The notes under the pieces are model-generated. The model made no database searches. It saw nothing but the letters and a program-made list of their open reading frames with translations, and was not told the origin of the DNA. DNA of 64,000 nucleotides from Xanthobacteraceae bacterium. Its GTDB lineage: Bacteria > Pseudomonadota > Alphaproteobacteria > Rhizobiales > Xanthobacteraceae. How positions within the stretch are numbered: position 1 is the stretch's first letter; each line of letters starts with the position of its first letter. Location of the stretch: positions 620,001-684,000 of the forward strand of contig JAMLIK010000002.1 of NCBI GenBank assembly GCA_023954195.1. Reading direction: 5' to 3'. A program made the translations under genes and the position numbers. This document shows, in pieces, positions 9,817 to 18,227 of the stretch.

Positions 9817-11208
9817 GTGAACACCGAGAGCCCCAGCGCCGCCCCCGATCCGCCGCCCGAGCCGGAGATCCGGCCGCCGGCCGCCGCCGCGCCGGAACGC
9901 CGCCGGCTGACGCTCGATCTCGACGTCGATGTCTGCGTCGTCGGCGCCGGGCTGGCCGGGCTGGCGGTGGCGCTGGAGGCGGCCCGGATGGGCGCCAGCG
10001 TCGCGGTGCTGGAGGCCCGCCACGTCGGCTGGAACGCATCCGGCCATCACCTCGGCACGGTGATGCCGGGCTATGAGCTTGCCGCCGCGGATCTGGTCGC
10101 GCGTCTCGGCGTCGATCACGCGCGGGAATTGTGGGCGCTGTCGCGGCAGGGCGTCGGCCGGGTGCGCGCCCTCGCGGACGAAATGCCCGACGCCGCGCGG
10201 CTCGCCGCGACCGGGGCGCTTCAGGTGTCCCATGTCGATCTCGGCGACGCCTTCGCCGCTCGCCTGGACATGCTCGGCGGCGGGCTCGGCGCGGCGGTCG
10301 AGGGCTGGCCGGCGGCGCTGGTGCGCGAGCGGCTGCGCACACGGCGCTACTTCCAGGCGATCCACTATCCCGATGCGTTCGACGTCGACGCCCGCGCCTA
10401 TCTCGACGGCCTCGCGGCGCTGGCGCAGCGGGCCGGCGTGCGCATCTTCGAGGACAGTCCGGTCGTGAGCTTCGAGGCGTCCGGCATCCGCAAGCGGATC
10501 ATGACCGCCGCCGCGCGGCTGCGGGCGGCGCATGTCGTGCTGGCCGGCAACGTCCATCTCGGCGCGCCGTCGCCGCGCCTGACCGCGACGTTGCTGCCGG
10601 TGTGGCGTTATGCCGCCGTCACCGAACCGCTGGGCGAGCGGCTGGCGGAGGTGATCGGCTTTCCCGGCGCGGTGATGGACCTCGACGGCGTCGATCATTT
10701 TCGCGTGGTCGAGGGCGACCGGCTGATATGGGCGAGCCCGGAAACCACCTGGGCCGGCGCGCCGGCGCGTCACGGCCGCGCCATTCGCCGCCGCATCGCC
10801 ACGGTGTTTCCGGCGCTCGGCAAGGTCGCCTTGCGCGAGACCTGGTGCGGCACGGTCGGGCAGACGGTCCATGGCATGCCGCAGATCGGCGCGTTGCGGC
10901 CGGGACTGTGGGTCGCCAGCGGCTTCGGCCGGCACGGGCTCAACACCACGGCGCTGGCCGGCCAGTTGATCGCGCGCGGCATGCTGTGGGGCGACGACCG
11001 CTGGCGGCTGTTCGCCCCGTTCGAACTGGTGTGGGCCGGCGGCCGGGCCGGGCGCGTCGCCGGCCAGATCGTGTCGGGATGGACCCGCGCCAGCGCCGCC
11101 GCCAAGGGCGCGCGGGCGCGCTGGCACGAACGCGCCGAGGCGCGCGAGACCGCCCGCGAGGCTAGGGTCGCCGCCGCCAACCGTCAGATGGGCGGCGGCG
11201 GATCGTAA
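9817..11208 (+). CDS. FAD-dependent oxidoreductase, DAO (glycine/D-amino acid oxidase) family
   Basis: The 463-residue enzyme has an N-terminal Pro/Ala-rich stretch of about 30 residues, then the FAD motif VCVVGAGLAGLAVALE (about residues 38-53) and the DAO-fold C-terminal motif GLWVASGFGRHGLNTT. It resembles PuuB-like gamma-glutamylputrescine oxidoreductases that oxidise amino groups; the substrate is not determinable here. The chosen start is GTG at 9817, preceded by TTAGGA; no ATG fits. A highly charged tail rich in Ala, Arg and Glu ends the protein. It is divergent from sixA. Confidence 0.8.
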   Translation: MNTESPSAAPDPPPEPEIRPPAAAAPERRRLTLDLDVDVCVVGAGLAGLAVALEAARMGASVAVLEARHVGWNASGHHLGTVMPGYELAAADLVARLGVDHARELWALSRQGVGRVRALADEMPDAARLAATGALQVSHVDLGDAFAARLDMLGGGLGAAVEGWPAALVRERLRTRRYFQAIHYPDAFDVDARAYLDGLAALAQRAGVRIFEDSPVVSFEASGIRKRIMTAAARLRAAHVVLAGNVHLGAPSPRLTATLLPVWRYAAVTEPLGERLAEVIGFPGAVMDLDGVDHFRVVEGDRLIWASPETTWAGAPARHGRAIRRRIATVFPALGKVALRETWCGTVGQTVHGMPQIGALRPGLWVASGFGRHGLNTTALAGQLIARGMLWGDDRWRLFAPFELVWAGGRAGRVAGQIVSGWTRASAAAKGARARWHERAEARETAREARVAAANRQMGGGGS

Positions 11209-11294
11209 GCCCCGCCAGCGCTCGCGCGATCGTGAGTCACGGCCGTCGCCGGGTGTGACATCCTGCGCGCGCCACCCTTTCAACGGAGCCTGTC

Positions 11295-11795
11295 ATGATC
11301 GACCGTCGCGTTCTGCTCGCATCCGCCGCCGGCCTTGGCGGCCTCGTCGCGCTGCGGGCCTTGCGGGTCGGCCCGGCGAAGGCCGGCGAAAAATTCGAGA
11401 TCGAGAAAACCGAGGCGGAATGGCGCGCGCAACTGACGCCGGCGCAGTATCACATCCTGCGCGAGGAGGGCACCGAGCCGCCGGGATCGAGCCCGCTTCT
11501 GAAAGAACACCGCAAGGGCGTTTTCGCCTGCGCCGGCTGCGACCTGCCGCTGTTCTCGTCGGCGACGAAATTCGAGAGCGGCACCGGCTGGCCGAGCTTC
11601 TGGCAGCCGCTCGACAACGCCGTCGGCAAGCGCGAGGACCGTACCTTCGGCATGACCCGCATCGCCGTGCATTGCCGTCGCTGCGGCGGCCACCTCGGCC
11701 ACGTCTTCGACGACGGCCCGAAGCCGACCGGCCTGCGCTACTGCATGGACGGCCTGGCGCTGGTGTTCCACCCGGCGACGCCGTCGGCGACGTGA
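11295..11795 (+). CDS. msrB: Peptide-methionine (R)-S-oxide reductase MsrB with Tat-like leader
   Basis: The 166-residue enzyme reduces methionine-R-sulfoxide in proteins. The zinc pairs CAGC and CRRC and the motif GTGWPSFW are present, and the catalytic cysteine lies in RYCMDGLAL. The usual resolving cysteine in the GxGWPSF loop is absent (Thr instead). The first 30 residues, MIDRRVLLASAAGLGGLVAL, form a twin-arginine-like signal, so the enzyme is probably exported to the periplasm, unlike the cytosolic form. The start at 11295 follows GGAGCC. It is monocistronic, with a short family A remnant after it. Confidence 0.9.
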   Translation: MIDRRVLLASAAGLGGLVALRALRVGPAKAGEKFEIEKTEAEWRAQLTPAQYHILREEGTEPPGSSPLLKEHRKGVFACAGCDLPLFSSATKFESGTGWPSFWQPLDNAVGKREDRTFGMTRIAVHCRRCGGHLGHVFDDGPKPTGLRYCMDGLALVFHPATPSAT

Positions 11796-11832
11796 GGGAT
11801 TCGCTGTTCGGAAGGGGATGCAACACGACAAT

Positions 11833-11881
11833 CGTCGCTCCCGCACAGGCGGGGGCCCGGACTCCGCCTGCGCGGGGGCGA
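11833..11881. repeat. Shortened family A repeat (A6)
   Basis: Left end CGTCGCTCCCGCACAGGCGG is joined almost directly to the right end CTGCGCGGGGGCGAC, with the middle of about 70 bp deleted. It leaves a simple palindrome between msrB and the flgE promoter region. Confidence 0.65.
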
Positions 11882-11938
11882 CACTGAGGGCGTGGCGAGG
11901 CCAATCACCTCACCGCGCCGCGTGAATGCGCGATCCCC

Positions 11939-11972
11939 CCGGCAAATCCTGCCGGTTCCCGGCAATTGCGCC
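11939..11972 (+). promoter_or_regulatory. Paired ftr-like (FlbD) enhancer elements upstream of flgE
   Basis: CCGGCAAATCCTGCCGG (11939-11955) is a near-perfect palindrome and is followed by CCCGGCAATTGCGCC (11958-11972). The pair lies 67-100 bp upstream of the sigma-54 promoter. Related pairs occur upstream of the flgI and flgF promoters. In Caulobacter the flagellar activator FlbD binds such elements at about this distance; the assignment here is by analogy. Confidence 0.65.
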
Positions 11973-12038
11973 CCGGCCGGCGCCACCGGAAATTTTCACG
12001 CCGCATTGAGCCGATTGCATAATTCCGCGTCGCCGCGG

Positions 12039-12054
12039 TTGGCACGGCGCTTGC
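12039..12054 (+). promoter_or_regulatory. Sigma-54 (-24/-12) promoter of flgE
   Basis: TTGGCACGGCGCTTGC matches the sigma-54 consensus TTGGCACG-N4-TTGC without mismatch. GG and GC are 10 bp apart. The predicted transcript start is near 12066, about 60 nt before the flgE ATG. The remainder of 11796-12125 holds the A6 repeat, the ftr-like pair and nothing else I can identify. Confidence 0.85.
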
Positions 12055-12125
12055 GAGGATCGCTTCCGGAGGATGGCCCCGGCGTACCGCCGGCGGTCGG
12101 GCTATTCGCATCTGGAGGCGATGTC

Positions 12126-13499
12126 ATGGGTATCTTCGGGGCTCTCACCACGTCGGTGGCGGGGTTGCGGGCGGAATCGTATGCGCTGGAAAACATTTCC
12201 GGCAACATCGCCAACGCGCAGACCACCGGCTTCAAGCGCATCGACACCAGCTTCCTCGACCTCATTCCGGAAACCGCGCAGAACCAGCAGAAGGCCGGCA
12301 GCGTCCTCGCCAACTCGCGCTCGACCAACACCGTGCAGGGCACCGTGCAGCCGGCCTCGGTCTCCACCTACATGGCGATCAACGGCCAGGGCTTCTTCGT
12401 GGTGCAGAAGCCGAGCGGCACGGTTGACAACTCGCTGATTTTCGACGGCCTCGACAACTACACCAGGCGCGGCGACTTCACGCTCGACAAGGACGGCTAC
12501 CTGGTCAACGGCGCGGGCTATTACCTCGAAGGCCTGCCGATCGATTCCACCACCGGCAACCCGGCGGGCAGCACGCCGCAGGTGTTGCAGTTCAAGAACG
12601 ATTTTCTGCCGGCGCAGGCGACCACCAAGGTCGACTATCGCGCCAACCTCGCCAGCACGCCGCTCACCGCCAAATACGATGCCTCGGTGTCCGGCTCGGA
12701 ACTCCTGAGCGCGGCCGACTTCACCAGCGACCCGACCATCGCGGGCACCGGACAGGTGATCGGCAGCGACGTTCAGACTTTCCTCGACGAATCGATCGCC
12801 GGCGGCGCGCTGACCACCTACGACGCCTCCGGCGCGCCGGTGAACCTGCAATTGCGCTGGGCCAAGGTCGACAGCTCCACCACCGGCGGCGCCGACACCT
12901 GGAACCTGTTCTACCAGACCGACCCCAACGCCACCGGCACCGATGTCGCCTGGCAGAACGTCGGCACCGCCTTTACCTTCGGCGCCAACAAGCAGCTCAA
13001 CCCGGCGGTCCCCTCGGTCGATCTGACCGGCGTGACCATCAACGGCGTGTCGCTCGGCAACCTGACGGTCAATTTCTCCACGGGCGGCCTGACCCAATAC
13101 GCCGACGCCAACGGCAACGTGCAGGTCAACCAGTTCCAGCAGGACGGCTTTCCCGCCGGCAGCCTGCAATCGGTGTCGATCAACAACGAGGGCCGCGTGG
13201 TCGGCAACTATTCCAACGGGCGCAGCATCGATCTGGCGCAGGTGGTGCTGGCGACCTTCAACGGGACGGACTTCCTCAAGCGGCTTGACGGCGGCGCCTT
13301 CGCGGCCACCGAGGAATCCGGCCAGGCCTTGCTCGGTCGCGGCGGCTCGATCGTCGGCTCGTCGCTGGAGGATTCCAACACCGACATCGCCGACGAGTTC
13401 ACCAAGCTGATCGTGACGCAGCAAGCCTACTCCGCCAACACCAAGGTCATCACCACGTCGAACGAGATGGTGCAGGACTTGCTCAACGTGCTGCGATGA
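12126..13499 (+). CDS. flgE: Flagellar hook protein FlgE
   Basis: The 457-residue protein builds the hook that couples rod to filament. The N-terminal rod/hook motif MGIFGALTTSVAGLRAESYA with SGNIANAQTTGFKR is diagnostic of the family. The C-terminal coiled segment (DEFTKLIVTQQAYSANTKVITTSNEM...LLNVLR) completes the D0 domain. It has no signal peptide, as expected for type III export. The ATG at 12126 follows GGAGG. A sigma-54 promoter and paired enhancer elements lie upstream, so it behaves as a late hook gene. flgK and flgL follow on the same strand. Confidence 0.93.
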   Translation: MGIFGALTTSVAGLRAESYALENISGNIANAQTTGFKRIDTSFLDLIPETAQNQQKAGSVLANSRSTNTVQGTVQPASVSTYMAINGQGFFVVQKPSGTVDNSLIFDGLDNYTRRGDFTLDKDGYLVNGAGYYLEGLPIDSTTGNPAGSTPQVLQFKNDFLPAQATTKVDYRANLASTPLTAKYDASVSGSELLSAADFTSDPTIAGTGQVIGSDVQTFLDESIAGGALTTYDASGAPVNLQLRWAKVDSSTTGGADTWNLFYQTDPNATGTDVAWQNVGTAFTFGANKQLNPAVPSVDLTGVTINGVSLGNLTVNFSTGGLTQYADANGNVQVNQFQQDGFPAGSLQSVSINNEGRVVGNYSNGRSIDLAQVVLATFNGTDFLKRLDGGAFAATEESGQALLGRGGSIVGSSLEDSNTDIADEFTKLIVTQQAYSANTKVITTSNEMVQDLLNVLR

Positions 13500-13521
13500 G
13501 GCGGCGTGAAGAGGTGATGTC

Positions 13522-13604
13522 GTCATTGCGGGAAGCGTGAGCGACGAAGCGATCCAGAACACGGTGCGGCAAGGGCTGGATTGCTTCGCTTCACCCGCAA
13601 TGAC
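13522..13604. repeat. Family C inverted repeat, copy C2
   Basis: GTCATTGCGGGAAGCG...ACCCGCAATGAC, with inner GATCCAG/CTGGATT complement. It sits between flgE and flgK, two genes that would otherwise share a transcript, so it may attenuate read-through or mark separate mRNAs. Confidence 0.8.
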
Positions 13605-13654
13605 GGTTTGGATGACGTTCGCGTTGTTGCCGCGCGGAAACCGGGTAGTTCGCC

Positions 13655-15520
13655 ATGAGTCTCAGTCAGGCTTTAGCCACCGCGATGTCCGGCCTGCGCG
13701 CCAATCAGGCGGCGCTGGCGCTGGTGTCGTCCAACGTCGCCAATGCCGAGACGCCGGGCTATGTCAAGAAGACGCTGGTCCAGACCGCGACCACCACGGC
13801 GGATTACGGCTCCAGCGTGCGCATCGCCGGCGTCAACCGCGAACTCGACGCCTTCGTGCAGGCGCAGTTGCGCACCGAGACCTCGGGCGCCGCCTACGCC
13901 AACATCCGCGCGACCTTCCTCAACAACCTGCAAAGCGTCTATGGCGATCCGAATTCCACCGGCACGCTGGAATCATCCTTCAACGCGCTGACGACGGCGC
14001 TTCAGGCGTTGTCCACCAGCCCGGATTCGCAATCGGCGCGGCTCGGCGTCGTCAGCGCCGCGCAGACCATCGCCCAGCAACTCAACCAGGCGTCGCAGGG
14101 CGTGCAGACGCTGCGCAATTCCGCCGAGAACGGCCTCGCCGGCGCGGTCGCGACCGCCAACACCGCGATGGCCCAGATCGCCGCGATCAACAAGCAGCTT
14201 TCCGGCGGCCAGAGCGACGCCGTCACCGCCTCGCTGCTCGATCAGCGCGACCAGTATATCGATCAGTTGTCGCAACTGATGGACATCAAGGTGACGACCA
14301 ATGACGCCAATCAGGTCAGCGTGTTCACCACCTCGGGCGTGCAGCTTGTCGGCGTCGACGCGGCGCAGCTGTCGTTCAACGCGCAAGGCGCGGTGACGCC
14401 CGATTCGTCGTGGGACGCCGATCCGTCGAAAAGCACGCTCGGCACCCTCAGCATCACGTTCCCGCAGGGCGGCAGCATGGATCTGATCGCCACCCGCTCG
14501 ATCCGTTCCGGCGCCATCGCCGGCTACATCGAACTGCGCGACCAGACGCTGGTGCAGGCGCAGGCGCAACTCGACCAGTTCGCGGCCTCGCTTTCAAGCG
14601 CGCTGTCGGACCAGACGGTGGCCGGCGCACCGGCCTCGACCGGCGCCGGCGACGGTTTCGACCTCGACCTCGCCGGCCTGCAAAGCGGCAACGTCATCCA
14701 CGTCAGCTACAAGGACAACGTCACCGGGCTCACGCATAATCTGTCGATCGTGCGGGTCGACGATCCGTCGGTGCTGCCGTTGCCGAACTCGGCCACCAAC
14801 GATCCCAGGGACGAGGTGCTCGGCGTCGATTTCTCCGGCGGCATGGCGTCGGTGGTTTCGCAACTCAACGCCGCGCTGGGCTCCGCCGGCCTGCAAGTCT
14901 CGAACCCATCGGGATCGACGTTGCGCGTGCTCGACGACGGCGCGGCGAACCGGGCCGACGTGCTGTCGGCCTCGACCACGAAGACCGTCACCGCGACGAA
15001 CAGCGGCGCGCCGCACCTGGCGCTGTTCACCGACGGCGACACCGCCTATACCGGCGCGATCTCCGCGAGCGGGTTGCAGCAGACCGGGCTCGCGGCGCGC
15101 ATCGCCGTCAACGCCAGCCTGGTGTCCGATCCGTCGCAACTGGTCGCCTACGGCGCATCGACGGCGTCGGGCGACACCACGCGGCCGGATTTCATCCTGT
15201 CGCAACTGACCACCGCCACCAATTATTATTCGCCGCAAACCGGCATCGGCACGACGAACGCGCCGTACAAGGGCACGCTGCTCAACTACACGCAGCAGTT
15301 CCTTGGCGCGCAGGGCAACGCCGCGGCCGCGGCCCAGCAACTCGCCGACGGCCAGAGCGTGGTGCTCAGCACCTTGCAGGGCAAGATGGACGCGGCCTCC
15401 GGCGTCAATATCGACGACGAGATGGCGCACCTGCTGGCGCTGCAAAACGCCTATTCCGCCAACGCGCGCGTGATGTCCGCCGTCAAGGACATGTACGCCA
15501 TGCTGCTGCAAGCGATATGA
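13655..15520 (+). CDS. flgK: Flagellar hook-associated protein FlgK (HAP1)
   Basis: The 621-residue junction protein lies between hook and filament. The N-terminus MSLSQALATAMSGLRANQAA with SSNVANAETPGYVKK and the C-terminus GVNIDDEMAHLLALQNAYSANARVM are classic HAP1 D0 elements. The central domain is large and variable. There is no signal peptide; export is by the flagellar type III system. The ATG at 13655 follows a family C repeat after flgE. I see no separate sigma-54 promoter in the 155 bp upstream, so it either depends on flgE read-through or has a weak promoter. flgL starts 8 nt after its stop. Confidence 0.93.
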   Translation: MSLSQALATAMSGLRANQAALALVSSNVANAETPGYVKKTLVQTATTTADYGSSVRIAGVNRELDAFVQAQLRTETSGAAYANIRATFLNNLQSVYGDPNSTGTLESSFNALTTALQALSTSPDSQSARLGVVSAAQTIAQQLNQASQGVQTLRNSAENGLAGAVATANTAMAQIAAINKQLSGGQSDAVTASLLDQRDQYIDQLSQLMDIKVTTNDANQVSVFTTSGVQLVGVDAAQLSFNAQGAVTPDSSWDADPSKSTLGTLSITFPQGGSMDLIATRSIRSGAIAGYIELRDQTLVQAQAQLDQFAASLSSALSDQTVAGAPASTGAGDGFDLDLAGLQSGNVIHVSYKDNVTGLTHNLSIVRVDDPSVLPLPNSATNDPRDEVLGVDFSGGMASVVSQLNAALGSAGLQVSNPSGSTLRVLDDGAANRADVLSASTTKTVTATNSGAPHLALFTDGDTAYTGAISASGLQQTGLAARIAVNASLVSDPSQLVAYGASTASGDTTRPDFILSQLTTATNYYSPQTGIGTTNAPYKGTLLNYTQQFLGAQGNAAAAAQQLADGQSVVLSTLQGKMDAASGVNIDDEMAHLLALQNAYSANARVMSAVKDMYAMLLQAI

Positions 15521-15527
15521 GGGTCTC

Positions 15528-17045
15528 ATGACAATCGACGGCGTCGGCAACCGGGCGTCCTATATCGGATCATCGATCCTGAACATGAAAAGCCAGCTCA
15601 ACGAGCTGAGCCAGCAACTCGCCACCGGCCAGGTGTCCAACACCTACGCGGGCGAGGGCGTCAATCGCGGCCTCGCGGTCGGCCTGCGCGCGCAGATCAG
15701 CGCGCTCGACGCCTATGCCGACACCGCGACCAACATCAACACCCGCATCAATGCCGCCAACCTGTCGCTGCAAGGTCTGGCCGATCTCAATACGCAGGTG
15801 AAGACGGCGGCGAGCGGCTCCTCCACCGCGCTCGGCGCGGACGGACAGACCGCGGGGCAGATCTCGGCGCAGGCGGCGTTCGCCAGCGCCATCGAACTTT
15901 TGAACGCGCGCGCCGGCGACCGCTATCTGTTTTCCGGCCGCGCCACCGACACGCCGCCGACCGCGAGCGCCGACGAGATCCTCAATGGCAGCGCCGACGG
16001 CTCCCGCGCCGGGCTCACTCAACTGATCGCCGAGCGCAAGAGCGCCGATCTCGGCGCGGACGGCATGGGGCGGTTGACCCTCTCCGACGCCGGCGCGTCG
16101 CCGCTGCGGCTTGCGGAGGATGCCGACCCCTCGGCGTTCGGTCTCAAGCTGAGCGCGGTGAATTCGACGCTGAACGGGGCGACGGTCAGCGGCCCCACCG
16201 GCACACCCGCGGGCATCTCGATCGATCTCAACGGCGTCAACCCCAACGCCGGCGACAAGATCAGTGTCAGTTTCAGCCTGCCGGACGGCAGCAGCGAAAG
16301 CGTGACGCTGACCGCGACCACCACGTCGCCGCCGCAGGCCGGCGAGTTTATGATCGGCGCCGACGCCGCGGCGACCTCGGACAATTTGCGGACGGCGCTG
16401 CAAGGCGGCGTCAAGACGCTGGCCAATACCGCGCTGGTGGCGGCCTCCGCTGTCGCGGCTTCGAACAATTTTTTCGACTCGCCGCCGCTGCGCGTCGATA
16501 CGTCCGGCGGCGGATCGCTGTCGTCCGCGACCGGCCTCGTCGCCGGCACCGACGCCGACACCGTCTCATGGTACACCGGCGAGACGGCGCAGGGCGCGAC
16601 CGATGCGGCACGCGGCACCGCGGTCGCGCGGGTCGATTCCGGGATCGCCGTGCAATATGGCGCGCGCGCCGACGAGCAGGCGTTCCGCGCCCAGTTGCAG
16701 ACCATCGCGGTCTACGCCGCGGTGACGACGCAGGCCAGCGATCCCGACGCCGGCGCGCAGGTCGCCGCGCTGAGCCGGCGCGTCACGCAAAAGCTGTCGC
16801 CGCCAGCGGGCGTGCAGACGATTGAGGACATTCAGGCCGATTTCGCCGGCGCGCAGACCGCGATCAAGGCGGCGGCCGACCGTCAGGCCCAGGTCAAGAC
16901 CATGACGCAGACCATGCTGGATTCCATCACCACCGTGTCGCCGGAGGAAACGTCGATGAAGATCCTGGCGTTGCAGACCAGCCTGTCGGCGTCCTACCAG
17001 ACTACGTCGATGCTGTATAAATTGAGCCTGACGAATTTCATCTGA
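15528..17045 (+). CDS. flgL: Flagellar hook-associated protein FlgL (HAP3), enlarged
   Basis: The 505-residue flagellin-like junction protein has helical ends: SSILNMKSQLNELSQQLATG at the N-terminus and SPEETSMKILALQTSLSASYQTTSMLYKLS at the C-terminus. These match FlgL/flagellin D0-D1 packing. It is clearly longer than the enterobacterial protein of about 317 residues because of a central Ser/Thr/Gly-rich insert, probably surface exposed. It is translationally close to flgK (7-nt gap), so the two are co-expressed. A family B repeat follows at the convergent junction with flbT. Confidence 0.88.
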   Translation: MTIDGVGNRASYIGSSILNMKSQLNELSQQLATGQVSNTYAGEGVNRGLAVGLRAQISALDAYADTATNINTRINAANLSLQGLADLNTQVKTAASGSSTALGADGQTAGQISAQAAFASAIELLNARAGDRYLFSGRATDTPPTASADEILNGSADGSRAGLTQLIAERKSADLGADGMGRLTLSDAGASPLRLAEDADPSAFGLKLSAVNSTLNGATVSGPTGTPAGISIDLNGVNPNAGDKISVSFSLPDGSSESVTLTATTTSPPQAGEFMIGADAAATSDNLRTALQGGVKTLANTALVAASAVAASNNFFDSPPLRVDTSGGGSLSSATGLVAGTDADTVSWYTGETAQGATDAARGTAVARVDSGIAVQYGARADEQAFRAQLQTIAVYAAVTTQASDPDAGAQVAALSRRVTQKLSPPAGVQTIEDIQADFAGAQTAIKAAADRQAQVKTMTQTMLDSITTVSPEETSMKILALQTSLSASYQTTSMLYKLSLTNFI

Positions 17046-17065
17046 GGGCCGGCGTAACGCGCGGC

Positions 17066-17169
17066 CGTCATGCTCCGCGGAGGCGGAGCATCCAGTACAC
17101 TCGATCGGATCAAATTTTTCCTCCAACTCGCACGGAATACTGGATCGTCCGCCTTCGCGGACGATGACG
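17066..17169. repeat. Family B palindromic repeat, copy B2
   Basis: Left hairpin TGCTCCGC-ggag-GCGGAGCA and right hairpin CGTCCGC-cttc-GCGGACG are separated by about 60 bp. It lies at the flgL/flbT convergent junction. Confidence 0.85.
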
Positions 17170-17219
17170 CCTCGTTTCCGGCCAGGCTCCAGGGGGTCCC
17201 GCTACCTTTGGGGGATAAC

Positions 17220-17642
17220 TCACGCCGTCTTGCGCGCATCCTGCGCCTGAAGCCGGCGCGCCGCGTCGAGCAGGGCGGCCTCGTGCGCGATCAGCTTGCG
17301 GGCTTCCTTCAGCGCGCGATAGAGGTCGCCGTTGAGGATGTGATTGTTGATCGCCTCGATCAGCGGCCACGAACTCGGCGTGGCGCTGATGACGTCCTTG
17401 ATGAGGCTGAAATAAGCCGGGTGGTGCGCCATCGGATCCGGCGCGAGATACATCAGTTGCACGGCGAGGTAGATCAGCTTGGCGGGGGTGTCGGCGGTCT
17501 CCGGCGTCAGGATGTCCTTCTCGCGCAGGATCGGAATGCGGTCGCCCTCGATCAGGAGCCGGGCGCGCTGGTCGGTGTTGGTGATGACGCAGGCGCCAAC
17601 GATGATGCGCTCGTGCGGGCGAAGCTCGACCTTCAGCGCCAT
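17220..17642 (-). CDS. flbT: Flagellar biosynthesis repressor FlbT
   Basis: The 140-residue cytoplasmic protein matches the FlbT family along its length: MALKVELRPHERIIVGACVITN at the start, LIEGDRIPILREKDIL, and a helical C-terminal half. In Caulobacter FlbT binds flagellin mRNA and destabilises it until the hook is complete, acting opposite to FlaF. The start has a GGAGGGCGAC ribosome site. It is divergent from flaF across 201 bp that contain a CtrA box. No flagellin gene is in the window, so its mRNA target lies elsewhere. Confidence 0.92.
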   Translation of the reverse strand: MALKVELRPHERIIVGACVITNTDQRARLLIEGDRIPILREKDILTPETADTPAKLIYLAVQLMYLAPDPMAHHPAYFSLIKDVISATPSSWPLIEAINNHILNGDLYRALKEARKLIAHEAALLDAARRLQAQDARKTA

Positions 17643-17685
17643 GTCGCCCTCCTGTGGTTCGGAACGGCATCCTTCCCCACCGTGG

Positions 17686-17700
17686 TTAACGGCAGGTTAA
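17686..17700. promoter_or_regulatory. CtrA box (TTAA-N7-TTAA) between flbT and flaF
   Basis: TTAACGGCAGGTTAA is a perfect match to the alphaproteobacterial CtrA consensus. It is 44 bp from the flbT start and 143 bp from the flaF start, so it could serve either gene. Confidence 0.75.
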
Positions 17701-17843
17701 TGTCGGCCCGGCGCCCGCGCCGGACACGGCGTTGTCCTGCGGTTTTCGTCGCGGGCGAAAGCCTCTGGTAACCATATCTAAACGGGAACCGGCCTAGAGT
17801 TCCGGGTGTCTGCCTGTCGCAGCGAACCCCATCGAGGTCGTGT

Positions 17844-18209
17844 ATGTCCAACGCCGCTTCCGCCTATGCCCGCACGTCGCAAACCACCGCTTCCCCCCGC
17901 GAGATCGAGGCGCAGGCGCTGCTGAAGGCGGCCCGGCAACTGCAAGCCGTCCAGGCCAATTGGGCCGGCCCCGACAAGAGCATGCACGACGCGCTGTTGT
18001 TCAATCGCCGGCTGTGGTCGATCTTCATGGGCGCGGTCGAGAGCAGCGACAGCGAGCAGACGCTGGAAATCCGCCAGAACATCACCAACATCGGCATCTT
18101 CGTGCTGAAGCAGACGGTGGAGATGCAGACCAACCCCGATCCGGCGAAACTGAAATCGCTGATCGACATCAACTGCAATCTCGCCGCCGGCCTGTCCGGC
18201 CGCGCCTGA
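17844..18209 (+). CDS. flaF: Flagellar biosynthesis regulator FlaF
   Basis: The 121-residue protein matches FlaF, beginning with AASAYARTSQTTASPREIEA and containing the family signature ALLFNRRLWSIFMGAVE and IRQNITNIGIFVLKQT. FlaF is needed for flagellin translation and secretion in Caulobacter and rhizobia and works together with FlbT. It is mostly helical with no signal peptide. It stands divergent to flbT. An unknown 120-residue gene starts 18 nt after the stop and is probably co-transcribed. Confidence 0.92.
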   Translation: MSNAASAYARTSQTTASPREIEAQALLKAARQLQAVQANWAGPDKSMHDALLFNRRLWSIFMGAVESSDSEQTLEIRQNITNIGIFVLKQTVEMQTNPDPAKLKSLIDINCNLAAGLSGRA

Positions 18210-18227
18210 GGCGAGCGGCGCGACGCC

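Noticed and set aside
12102-13562. 486-codon frame opposite flgE
   Set aside because: Reads across the flgE start and stop and has shadow composition.
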